From an uncultured Alphaproteobacteria bacterium (GTDB lineage: Bacteria > Pseudomonadota > Alphaproteobacteria > Rs-D84): a DNA stretch of 18,025 nucleotides. A program made the position numbers and the translations under genes. Location: the NCBI GenBank assembly GCA_937901165.1, contig CALCGS010000011.1, positions 1-18,025 on the forward strand, written 5' to 3'. Under the pieces are notes generated by a model. The model was not told where the DNA came from, did not search any database, and was given only the letters and a program-made list of their open reading frames with translations. Positions 1 to 6,900 of this stretch are shown piece by piece; the first letter of the stretch is position 1, and every line of letters starts with the position of its first letter.

Positions 1-510
1 AACGCTTGCACCCTTCGTATTACCGCGGCTGCTGGCACGAAGTTAGCCGGTGCTTTTTCTGTCACTACTGTCATCATCTTCATGACTAAAAGAACTTTAC
101 AACCCGAAGGCCTTCTTCATTCACGCGGCATGGCTGGGTCAGAGTTTCCTCCATTGCCCAATATTCTTAGCTGCTGCCTCCCGTAGGAGTCTGGACCGTG
201 TCTCAGTTCCAGCGTGGCTGATCGTCCTCTCAGACCAGCTATGGATCATTGCTTTGGTAGGCCATTACCCCACCAACTGGCTAATCCAACGCGGGCACAT
301 CCATCACCGATAAATCTTTCCCCTTGCGGGCGTATGCGGTATTAGCGTTCGTTTCCAAACGTTATTCCCCAGTGATGGGCAATTTCCCACGCGTTACTCA
401 CTCGTGCGCCACTCGTTCCACAGGGCAAGCCCTGCTTCACTCGTTCGACTTGCATGCCTAAGACCTGCCGCCAGCGTTCGTTCTGAGCCAGGATCAAACT
501 CTCAAGTTCT
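1..510 (-). rRNA. rrs: 16S ribosomal RNA, 5' part (gene runs off the left edge)
   Basis: Read on the minus strand, positions 485-504 give the near-universal bacterial 16S start AGAGTTTGATCCTGGCTCAG. The EUB338 target lies at about 173-190 and the 518/530 loop at about 19-36. About 510 nt from the mature 5' end are present; the 3' two-thirds lies left of position 1. The mature 5' end is placed at about 509-511 by analogy with E. coli, where 7 nt precede the AGAGTTTG block. The variable regions were not compared with a database; the alphaproteobacterial assignment comes from the overall look plus the protein genes. No tRNA is seen in the part that is visible. Confidence 0.97.
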
Positions 511-1021
511 ATAAAAACCTGTGGTTTAAGTCCTGTGCATATTAAACAAAGCTGACATATATATCAGTTCGTCTTTACATTATTATTATATTCGCAAGAC
601 AAGTTTTTAACGAGGTTTAATATGTAAACCTACTACCTGTCTAGGATATGCACATTGACTTTGTCAAAGTTTGGATAATTCCAAATTCAACTGTCTGCAT
701 ATCTCTTCTTGAACAGATTTTTGATTTTGTTCAAAAATCTTTTTGATGAGCTGCTTTTATTCACAATGTTGCGATTTATTCAAGACATTTATTTCAATCT
801 TGCAATCGCCAAATTTCAGGGGTTGAGGGCTTTTTTTCTTTGCTCGTCTCAACTTGAAAGCAGAAATAGTATGTTATCAAAACCACAAAAAGTCAAGCGC
901 TTTTTAGAAAAAAATCTTATAAAAAACGAAAAACCGCAGAATACCGGCAAAAATTTATTTATTTTTTTTATTTTTTATTTTATTTTCCGACCAAAACGAT
1001 TCGTGTTTCGCCATATTTTTA
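511..1021. other. Gene-free 16S leader and upstream region
   Basis: I see no convincing gene here. It holds the 16S leader and candidate promoter, an A/T-only hairpin at 715-740 (10-bp arms 715-724 and 731-740, then a short T run on the plus strand), and an extremely T-rich stretch at about 955-985. A plus-strand open frame at 709-1083 has low-complexity composition, no ribosome binding site and overlaps the repeat and terminator downstream, so I do not call it a gene. Confidence 0.6.
639..667 (-). promoter_or_regulatory. Candidate 16S rRNA promoter
   Basis: On the minus strand a perfect -35 box TTGACA (662-667) is followed after 17 nt by CTAGAC (639-644), a weak -10; TATCCT overlaps it at 643-648. 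A second, perfect TATAAT lies nearer the gene at 585-590 but has no good -35. This would give a leader of about 120 nt before the mature 16S end. The assignment is by sequence match only. Confidence 0.45.
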
Positions 1022-1136
1022 CGAATCAGATAAAAAAACCGGGGAATTTATCCCCGATTCGTAAAAAACACACAATTTACTAAAAACGATACATAAATCC
1101 CAATTTTACAATTGGATAATAATCATATTTATCCAA
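1022..1136. repeat. Direct repeat copy A (outer-membrane gene 3' end plus terminator)
   Basis: This 115-bp stretch matches 1909-2022 in the same orientation with about five differences (two adjacent substitutions, one single-base indel, two more substitutions). It contains the last 18 or so codons of the outer-membrane beta-barrel gene and the terminator behind it. The two copies are 887 bp apart and bracket the small gene at 1266-1826. Confidence 0.93.
1032..1056 (-). terminator. Rho-independent terminator, copy A
   Basis: On the minus strand a 6-bp stem CGGGGA/TCCCCG with a 5-nt loop is followed by GG and a run of T (A run 1032-1038 on the plus strand). It is a copy of the terminator at 1920-1943 and follows the broken outer-membrane gene fragment. 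Confidence 0.8.
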
Positions 1137-1190
1137 CACCTTGATAACCAGTCCATCTATATCAAATTGTAAAAAATTTGCAAATATAAG
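1080..1190 (-). pseudogene. 3' remnant of an outer-membrane beta-barrel gene
   Basis: The minus strand is open from a TGA at 1191-1193 to a TAG at 1080-1082, 36 codons with no start codon or ribosome binding site. The last 18 residues (LDKYDYYPIVKLGFMYRF) are identical to the C-terminus of the intact beta-barrel protein at 1966-2808. The residues before that (…DIDGLVIKV) are different, so this is either the tail of a deleted paralogue or a duplication whose junction lies at about 1136. The terminal aromatic strand is the BAM-recognised end of an outer-membrane protein. It cannot make a protein as it stands. Confidence 0.75.
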
Positions 1191-1206
1191 TCAATTTAAT
1201 AACATT

Positions 1207-1238
1207 TAAAAAAAATCCCCACGAGTGTTGCGGGGATT
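1207..1238 (-). terminator. Terminator of the variable-module gene
   Basis: On the minus strand a stem AATCCCC (1232-1238) / GGGGATT (1214-1220) with an 11-nt loop is followed by a run of T (A run 1208-1215 on plus). It lies 28 bp past the stop codon at 1266 and ends the small cysteine-module gene as a single transcription unit. Confidence 0.8.
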
Positions 1239-1265
1239 GATGTATACGATATTCACACACTATGA

Positions 1266-1826
1266 TTATTTTTGTTTTCCATATACAGAATTCACAATCA
1301 ACTGTGCCAAGCCTTTGCCGTCGATTCCGACAGTTGTATTTTTATTATTCTTATCTTTTGAAATCTCTGGCGTTTTTGGTTGTGGTGTTTTATCAATTGG
1401 CGCATTGAACACCGCGGCGCGGAAGACCGCGTAATCACGGACGTAGAACGCGCAGTAGTCCGCACAGCGGTTCGCACAATCGGCCGCCGAACTGTTCGTG
1501 CGGCGGAAGACCCAAGCCCCATATTTCCCATTTTTGAACTTTAAACGACACCATGCATGTGGGCCAAAACCCGACGATGGATTGCCAGTTTGTCCCATTT
1601 TATCACCACGTGTTGCAAATGCACCAATATGAAATTCCTCGATATCTGGATTTTGCGCCTGCATCCATTCAAAAACTTCTTTTATGTATGGTATATCCCA
1701 TATATTCTGCCCATGATACGTTCTTGCAGGTTTGCCACCAACATAAATATCCACCTCGCCTTTCTCGTTACGTTTTACCGTGATATATGCGTCTGTTGGC
1801 ATACCGATTTCATCTATGTTATTCAT
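1266..1826 (-). CDS. Small protein with a cysteine-rich, C-type-lectin-like candidate hypervariable module
   Basis: This 186-residue protein has no recognised name. An N-terminal part of about 95 residues has no signal peptide or membrane segment. Then come a WCRL motif, WVF, and a module with three Cys-Ala-x-x units ending in FRAA (W to N, 1404-1514), and a polar tail rich in Lys, Pro and Asn. The same module occurs in the secreted protein at 17025-18025. The WC...WVF...FRxA layout recalls the C-type-lectin/FGE-like fold of hypervariable proteins; that fold call is inference. Start: ATG at 1826 is preferred over ATG at 1832 because AAGGTG lies 7 nt before the former and 1 nt before the latter. 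It has its own promoter and terminator and sits between two direct repeats. The module is GC-rich while the rest of the gene is AT-rich. Confidence 0.8.
   Translation of the reverse strand: MNNIDEIGMPTDAYITVKRNEKGEVDIYVGGKPARTYHGQNIWDIPYIKEVFEWMQAQNPDIEEFHIGAFATRGDKMGQTGNPSSGFGPHAWCRLKFKNGKYGAWVFRRTNSSAADCANRCADYCAFYVRDYAVFRAAVFNAPIDKTPQPKTPEISKDKNNKNTTVGIDGKGLAQLIVNSVYGKQK
1404..1514 (-). repeat. Cysteine/NNC-codon module, copy 1 (candidate variable region)
   Basis: Thirty-seven codons align gap-free with 17217-17327, with 14 identical residues: W, V, F, the Cys-Ala pairs, one Asp and the closing F-R-x-A. None of the 37 codons ends in A and 20 end in C, while the flanking codons of the same gene often end in A or T. 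The two residues after each Cys-Ala are all encoded by NNC codons (AAC CGC, GAC TAC, TTC TAC). This is the pattern expected of a diversity-generating retroelement target derived from AAC codons; it is inferred, not proven. Confidence 0.6.
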
Positions 1827-1866
1827 ATTCATTCACCTTTATTATTTTGTGTGTTGTGCTCTAAGT

Positions 1867-1895
1867 GATTTAACACATAATATGTTCATTGTCAA
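1867..1895 (-). promoter_or_regulatory. Promoter of the variable-module gene
   Basis: A perfect -35 TTGACA (1890-1895, minus strand) is followed after 17 nt by TAAATC (1867-1872), or after 16 nt by TTAAAT. It lies between direct repeat B and the gene start, so the gene is expressed independently of the outer-membrane gene upstream, whose terminator is just before it. Confidence 0.6.
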
Positions 1896-1908
1896 CTTTT
1901 TTATGTTG

Positions 1909-2022
1909 CGAATCAGACCAAAAAACCGGGGAATTTATCCCCGATTCGTAAAAACGCACAATTTACTAAAAACGATACATAAATCCTAATTTTACAATTG
2001 GATAATAATCATATTTATCCAA
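1909..2022. repeat. Direct repeat copy B (outer-membrane gene 3' end plus terminator)
   Basis: This is the partner of 1022-1136, same orientation, about 96% identical. Here the copy is in its natural place: it covers the last codons of the intact beta-barrel gene (stop TAG 1966-1968) and the terminator following it. Confidence 0.93.
1920..1943 (-). terminator. Rho-independent terminator of the beta-barrel gene
   Basis: On the minus strand the stem CGGGGA/TCCCCG (1927-1943) is followed by a T run (1920-1925 as A on plus). The arms CGAATC and GATTCG outside it can form a second, outer stem. It starts about 20 bp past the stop codon. Confidence 0.85.
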
Positions 2023-2808
2023 TTTATGTTGTGCAGTGGACAAAGCATCTGATTTTGCAGTTTCCAGTTCTGATGTTGAAACATTTGTCCACGTAATTCC
2101 GTCTGAACTTTGTTGCAAATTATCCGAAGGAATCGACAAGTCCAATTTTGCAGAATCATCCGCAAAAACCAAACCGGCATCCAAATATATTTTTAGTCCC
2201 GAAAACAAACCAATATCAAACCCTGTTCCCACATAAGGCCCAGAATATTCCCATTTTAATTTTCCTGTTGCCAATTTATCACCACCAGAATACTTGTACA
2301 AAGTATCATTTAACTTAAACGAATATTCAGGTACAACTATTTCATCCTTGGTCCCAGCCAAATCAGCATCAACACTCAAACTTCCATTATAATATCCACC
2401 AGATACACGCCATCCACCAAGAAACCACGTATCACCAAATGGATAAAAATCAACAATCGCAGACATTTGCTTTGCCTTAATCGAAGTATCCGACAACGCA
2501 ATTCCGCCACCGACCTTAAAACCATTACTATGGTCCAGAATATTATTAACCAATGAATTTATGTTGGATTTTAATGGCGAAGTTGTTGTAAATGCCAAAC
2601 GAACACCAAATCTTTTCCACCAAAAAGAATCAAAATTTTTATTTTCATAACCAATAAAACCATCCAAACCACCTGTCAAAGATGCACCAACACCAATTTG
2701 CATACCATGTGGAAATGCAATTTCATCGTTTGTTTTTTGTTCAACACTTTCAGCAAAAGCAGGGGTTAAAAAAGCACTACACAACGCAAACATACAAATT
2801 TTTTTCAT
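1966..2808 (-). CDS. Outer-membrane beta-barrel protein
   Basis: This 280-residue protein has a clear signal peptide (MKKICMFALCSAFLTPAFA, cleavage before Glu-Ser), alternating hydrophobic/polar strands, many Gly and aromatic residues and a C-terminal Phe in ...GFMYRF, the usual BAM signal of outer-membrane barrels. I do not recognise a specific porin family. The ATG at 2806-2808 is preferred over a longer upstream start because AGGAG precedes it at good distance and the signal peptide begins there. A perfect -10 TATAAT lies at 2843-2848. The 3' end is duplicated at 1022-1136. It could be a porin, an OmpA/OmpW-like barrel or an adhesin barrel; only the barrel class is supported. Confidence 0.85.
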   Translation of the reverse strand: MKKICMFALCSAFLTPAFAESVEQKTNDEIAFPHGMQIGVGASLTGGLDGFIGYENKNFDSFWWKRFGVRLAFTTTSPLKSNINSLVNNILDHSNGFKVGGGIALSDTSIKAKQMSAIVDFYPFGDTWFLGGWRVSGGYYNGSLSVDADLAGTKDEIVVPEYSFKLNDTLYKYSGGDKLATGKLKWEYSGPYVGTGFDIGLFSGLKIYLDAGLVFADDSAKLDLSIPSDNLQQSSDGITWTNVSTSELETAKSDALSTAQHKLDKYDYYPIVKLGFMYRF

Positions 2809-2842
2809 TTTTTTCTCCTTTTGTGAATCTATTCCTACAATC

Positions 2843-2848
2843 ATTATA
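2843..2848 (-). promoter_or_regulatory. -10 element of the beta-barrel gene
   Basis: TATAAT on the minus strand, with a weak TTTGTA 17 nt upstream as possible -35, about 35 nt before the ATG at 2808. The divergent gene's promoter lies about 60 bp away. Confidence 0.45.
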
Positions 2849-2904
2849 ATATACAAACAAGATTTTACAAAATTAAAAATATTGTTTTTTTAATTTTCTT
2901 TTTG

Positions 2905-2913
2905 TGATATAAT
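2905..2913 (+). promoter_or_regulatory. Extended -10 promoter directly in front of an ATG
   Basis: TGATATAAT is an extended -10 whose last base is at 2913, only 10 nt before the ATG at 2924. Transcription would start about 3-5 nt before the start codon, giving a leaderless or nearly leaderless mRNA. No Shine-Dalgarno sequence is present. Confidence 0.5.
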
Positions 2914-2923
2914 TGTAATTATC

Positions 2924-3793
2924 ATGAGGCAGAGAGTATATATTTTTTCTTATATTTTATCATTGTGTGCGGTTCCTGCGGTGGCGTCTGATTTTATTGA
3001 TACAGAAGCAATTGATACCGATACGGAACAAATTCAAATCATAGAAGAAAACGCACCAAAAACTTATTGGATTGATGAAGCACAACAAAATCCAAATGTG
3101 CTGGGGAATCAAAATTATTATGGTGATGTTTTATACATAACTAATAATTTTAATTATATTTCCGGAAACAACGGGTATGGCGATGGAATAAATTATGGTT
3201 TATGCCCATTTAATACAGCAATTGAATGTAGTATTTGGCATAAAAAACCGTTATACAGCCAATCTGTTGCACCAAGAAGTGCACATTTAAGTCAAAAAAG
3301 CATGGCACAAATTGTTGATGCGGTAAGTTATGATATTGATATAAGTGCAAATAATCCAGATATGGCACCATTGGTTGAACGTTATAAAATGTTGATGCGC
3401 GCATCTGGGTCTTGTTGTACAGTTGGTGCGACATACACAATGCGTACCAATGATATGTCCGATGGATATATTTATAAGTTTTTATCTGATGATGCGAATT
3501 TTTACGGTTTTACAAATCGTTGTTTGGTTATGAACAACGATGACATTGATGCAATCGATAATGGTGAAATTGACACACCTGATTTAATGAACATTCGTGA
3601 CGGATGTTTATGTCGTGCGCGCCAATGGTTTGATGCAATGTTGACACCATTTGTTGATTTATATCAAGAAGTACCTGAATTCGCATCCAGTGATTTTGTG
3701 TACACATATACAGATGGTGTTGGACGTCAGGTTTCCGTATCGATAAATCAGGATATTCAAACAACACTTGAAATGCTTAAACAATGTCCATAA
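2924..3793 (+). CDS. Secreted cysteine-containing protein of unknown function
   Basis: This 289-residue protein begins with a signal peptide (MRQRVYIFSYILSLCAVPAVA, cleavage before Ser-Asp). The first part after it is acidic and Asn/Tyr/Gly-rich (about residues 22-95). The middle and C-terminal part contains a GSCCTVGATYTMR segment, a paired CLCR motif and ends in Lys-Gln-Cys-Pro. The Cys residues suggest disulfides in an exported protein. I recognise no family. There is no ribosome binding site and the promoter -10 is 10 nt away, so the message is probably leaderless. It is monocistronic: a terminator hairpin overlaps the stop codon. It is divergent from the beta-barrel gene and may be coexpressed with it. 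Confidence 0.8.
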   Translation: MRQRVYIFSYILSLCAVPAVASDFIDTEAIDTDTEQIQIIEENAPKTYWIDEAQQNPNVLGNQNYYGDVLYITNNFNYISGNNGYGDGINYGLCPFNTAIECSIWHKKPLYSQSVAPRSAHLSQKSMAQIVDAVSYDIDISANNPDMAPLVERYKMLMRASGSCCTVGATYTMRTNDMSDGYIYKFLSDDANFYGFTNRCLVMNNDDIDAIDNGEIDTPDLMNIRDGCLCRARQWFDAMLTPFVDLYQEVPEFASSDFVYTYTDGVGRQVSVSINQDIQTTLEMLKQCP

Positions 3794-3812
3794 AAAATAT
3801 GGACATTTTTAA
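3783..3812 (+). terminator. Terminator of the secreted unknown
   Basis: A stem AATGTCCATA (3783-3792) / TATGGACATT (3798-3807) with an A-rich loop is followed by a T run. The left arm includes the TAA stop codon (3791-3793). Confidence 0.85.
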
Positions 3813-3827
3813 TTTATATATATTTAT

Positions 3828-3855
3828 AAATCCTGTCTGTAAAACGACAGGATTT
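3828..3855. terminator. Second hairpin between convergent genes
   Basis: A 10-bp perfect stem AAATCCTGTC (3828-3837) / GACAGGATTT (3846-3855) with an 8-nt loop lies between the two terminators of the convergent genes. The T run behind it is weak, so it may be a backup terminator or a remnant. Confidence 0.5.
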
Positions 3856-3874
3856 ATTTATGAATATAATAGTT

Positions 3875-3906
3875 AAAAAAAACAGGGATTTGAATCCCTG
3901 TTTTTT
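3875..3906. terminator. Bidirectional terminator
   Basis: A stem of 12-14 bp, AAAACAGGGATT / AATCCCTGTTTT, with flanking A and T runs on both sides. It lies just past the stop codon of the minus-strand gene at 3909 and can also stop plus-strand transcription. Confidence 0.85.
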
Positions 3907-3908
3907 GT

Positions 3909-6900
3909 TTAATCAATCAACAACGGCTCTGTTTGACCAAACGTACTTATTTCATCTTCACCGATATAGCATTTTATCTTGCTACCGATTTCTTTCATCC
4001 ATTCTTGAATTGCTTCTTGTTCAGCCTTTTCATATTTTATTTCCTGGGCAGAACGAACAATTTGATTTCCCAACAATCCGGTCAATGTTCCACCAACAAC
4101 AGCGGCAGCACCATCGGCAATCACACGTGTTTTATCAACCTTGTTTTGTTGACCATCAATATACGTATTACATACATTTGAAATTTCTGTAATACTGGAT
4201 TCAAAGTCTCGTTTGCCATCCGACCAATTATATTCAGCATCATGTGCTTCTTGGGCTTCTTGAATAGTGTTTACTTTTAACGACAAACCTGTTGTTTGGA
4301 AGCTTGATGCTAAATTTAACATTGTAACCACATCAGAAACATACGCATCTATAACTGTTTTTTTACCAACTGGACTATCTGGTGCTGTATCTAACATGCT
4401 CTTTGCAGCAGCAATAGCAGCAGCACAAGTCGCATTTGAATCAGTTACAATCGTACCACCAGAACCATTTCCTTCAACAATTTTAATCTTATGTGATTTT
4501 TCACACACTACTTTTGCCGCGTCTATATGTTTTTGTTTCCACACACCACCAGCAGCTCTATAACCATAACCACCTTTTGTATCTTGTAAACTAGTACATA
4601 AACCATCTAAAGCCGTTTGATTAGCTTCTTGTGTGTCTTTTGTAATTTGATTTATTATATCCGAATTAAACGCATTAATTGTTTTACAAGTATTTTTGTT
4701 TTGAGCGCCATCACCCGTACACAATTTTTTAACATCTGCTATCCAGTTTTGTATTTCACTTTTGTTTTCAAATACGTATGTTTGTGCCGATTGTGGTGCA
4801 ACATATCCTAAACATTTGTTACTAAGGATATCAAGTTTATTTTGGTAATTTCCTCTATCTGTGGCATCGTATGCATATATTGCTTCTAATTTTTGTGTTG
4901 CACCACGTGTCATTTCGTATTCAATTTGTGTAAATGATATGCCATTTAGACTTGTTTTACCTTTTTCTACACACGAACTTTTTGCACATGACAATGCTTT
5001 GTTTGCATATTCAACCGCCTTGTTCATATGTGATTGTGCTGTACTATCCGTACGATTGCCAACCTTGTAATATTCTTCTTTGGCATTGTTTAAATCATCC
5101 AAACAATCTTCGGCATTGTTGTTTTTTTGCAAATTTGGATTTATCAAACGACCAAGTGCATTATCACCTGTTTGCAACGCATCCATACCAAATCCGGCAC
5201 CAACACCGCCAAGCACACCACCACCAACGGTTGTCCATATTTTGGTCCATTTATCAGCACTTGAACCTTCACCCGCCTGTTCGCGTGCACGTTTACCAAC
5301 CGCATTTGTAATATTTTCCAAATCTTTATTTGTCAGCCATGAACCACATGTAAATGAATCCCCAACTGCAAAATAACGAACAGAACTATTTGCACCAGAA
5401 CCAGACAAATAATCCTGAACATCTTTATCACTGGAACGTAATTCTATACGTCCACGACAAAAACTGCCGTACAAATCATTTGACGAAACAAATTGATTAT
5501 CAGTCAATCCTTGCGTGCCATAATTAGTTGGGACTTTTCCATTCTTTAATTTTACCCACATAAATCTGGACCCAAAATCGTTTTTACCAACAATTCCACC
5601 ATTATTGTTCGCATAACATAAATTTTGTTCCGCAGTCAATTTTGCATTGTAAATTGCCTGGGCCTCTTTTTCTATATCAACAATCAATTCTTTGAATAAT
5701 GTGTTTGCAGCCTGGTCTTCTACAGCAATATCTGTATCTATCATATAAGCATTTGTACAGTTCATATCACCACCAGATTCACTACCACAAATACCAACAT
5801 CGCCGTTTGCACATGTACACATTAGTTTACCATTTGCATCACGTTGTTGAATTTGGGTACTGGCATGTGTTATACTGCCAGCGCCAGACCATTCTTGGGA
5901 TACAGTCTTATTCTTTTTATCCTCACCCCAACCTTGCAAAACATCATTTTCTTTGATTTGGTTCTTGGAAATAGCCAAACTTTCTTCACAAATTTCGGAC
6001 GTTTTAACAGTATTTAAACACAATCCCAATGCAATAGTATAATCCAATACACCACCAACCTTGTTCATACTTTTATCAAAACTGCTGATTCCAGTCTTTG
6101 TAAGTGTCGAAGATACATCTGTACGATTTCTATAGCAATTTGTGTATTCATTACCGCACATTGATTTCACGCAATTTGCCGCCAAATTTTGACATTGTTT
6201 CTTTTTCTGGGCAATAGCGGCACTATTATAATTGGTCGCCAACGACGAATTCAAAGCCGCAATCGCACCGATTGGATCATTACCATCACTCACCGTTGGA
6301 AATAAAGTTTCAAAAGTTCCACCGTCATTAAACGAATAGTTATATTCACCATCACTGGAATATGTAGCCGCAGCATATTTACAATTTAAATCTGTATTAA
6401 CAATTGCAGCACATCCATTTTTTATACTATTATATGTGCTAGTTCCAGCGATTGAACCATCTGTCTTACCATCTGCCCCAAACACACTAACATAACAAGC
6501 CGCACCAGAACCACCAGCACACGAACGCATTGCACATGATTTAATTGTTTCAACACAACTTGATTTTGCCTTGGTATCAAATGATGTGATTAAATCCTGT
6601 AATTTTGAATTTATCAAAGATTTACGGGACGAATAAGCCTCTGAAAAAATGTCTTCCTGATTATCAACATCAACCAAATCTGACTTTTTAGGTGTTTGAC
6701 CTTCCCTAAATGTCATATAACAATATTTATTCGTTCCAATTGTATCCAAACATGATGATTTAAAGAATTTCTTTACATCAGCCGCAGTTTGCCTATCCAT
6801 ATTTGAATTTTCTGTCAAAGCAACATCATTACCACTTGCAACCAAATCAGCTGTATTTATTACAGATAAATCCGAACCCTCGACACAACGATATGGATTT

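Noticed and set aside
715..740. Hairpin with T run as a terminator on the plus strand
   Set aside because: Stem is almost only A/T and no plus-strand gene lies upstream; more likely part of AT-rich non-coding DNA.
709..1083. Plus-strand open frame of 124 codons beside the 16S gene
   Set aside because: Low-complexity Phe/Lys-rich product, no ribosome binding site, overlaps a terminator and the antisense of a barrel gene fragment.
1225..1783. Open frames antisense to, or in another frame of, the variable-module gene
   Set aside because: They arise from the stop-poor GC-rich module; the minus-strand frame has promoter, ribosome binding site and terminator.
1266..1826. An Arg-Gly-Asp triplet in the small variable-module protein as an integrin-binding site
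   Set aside because: The protein has no signal peptide and a three-residue motif occurs by chance.
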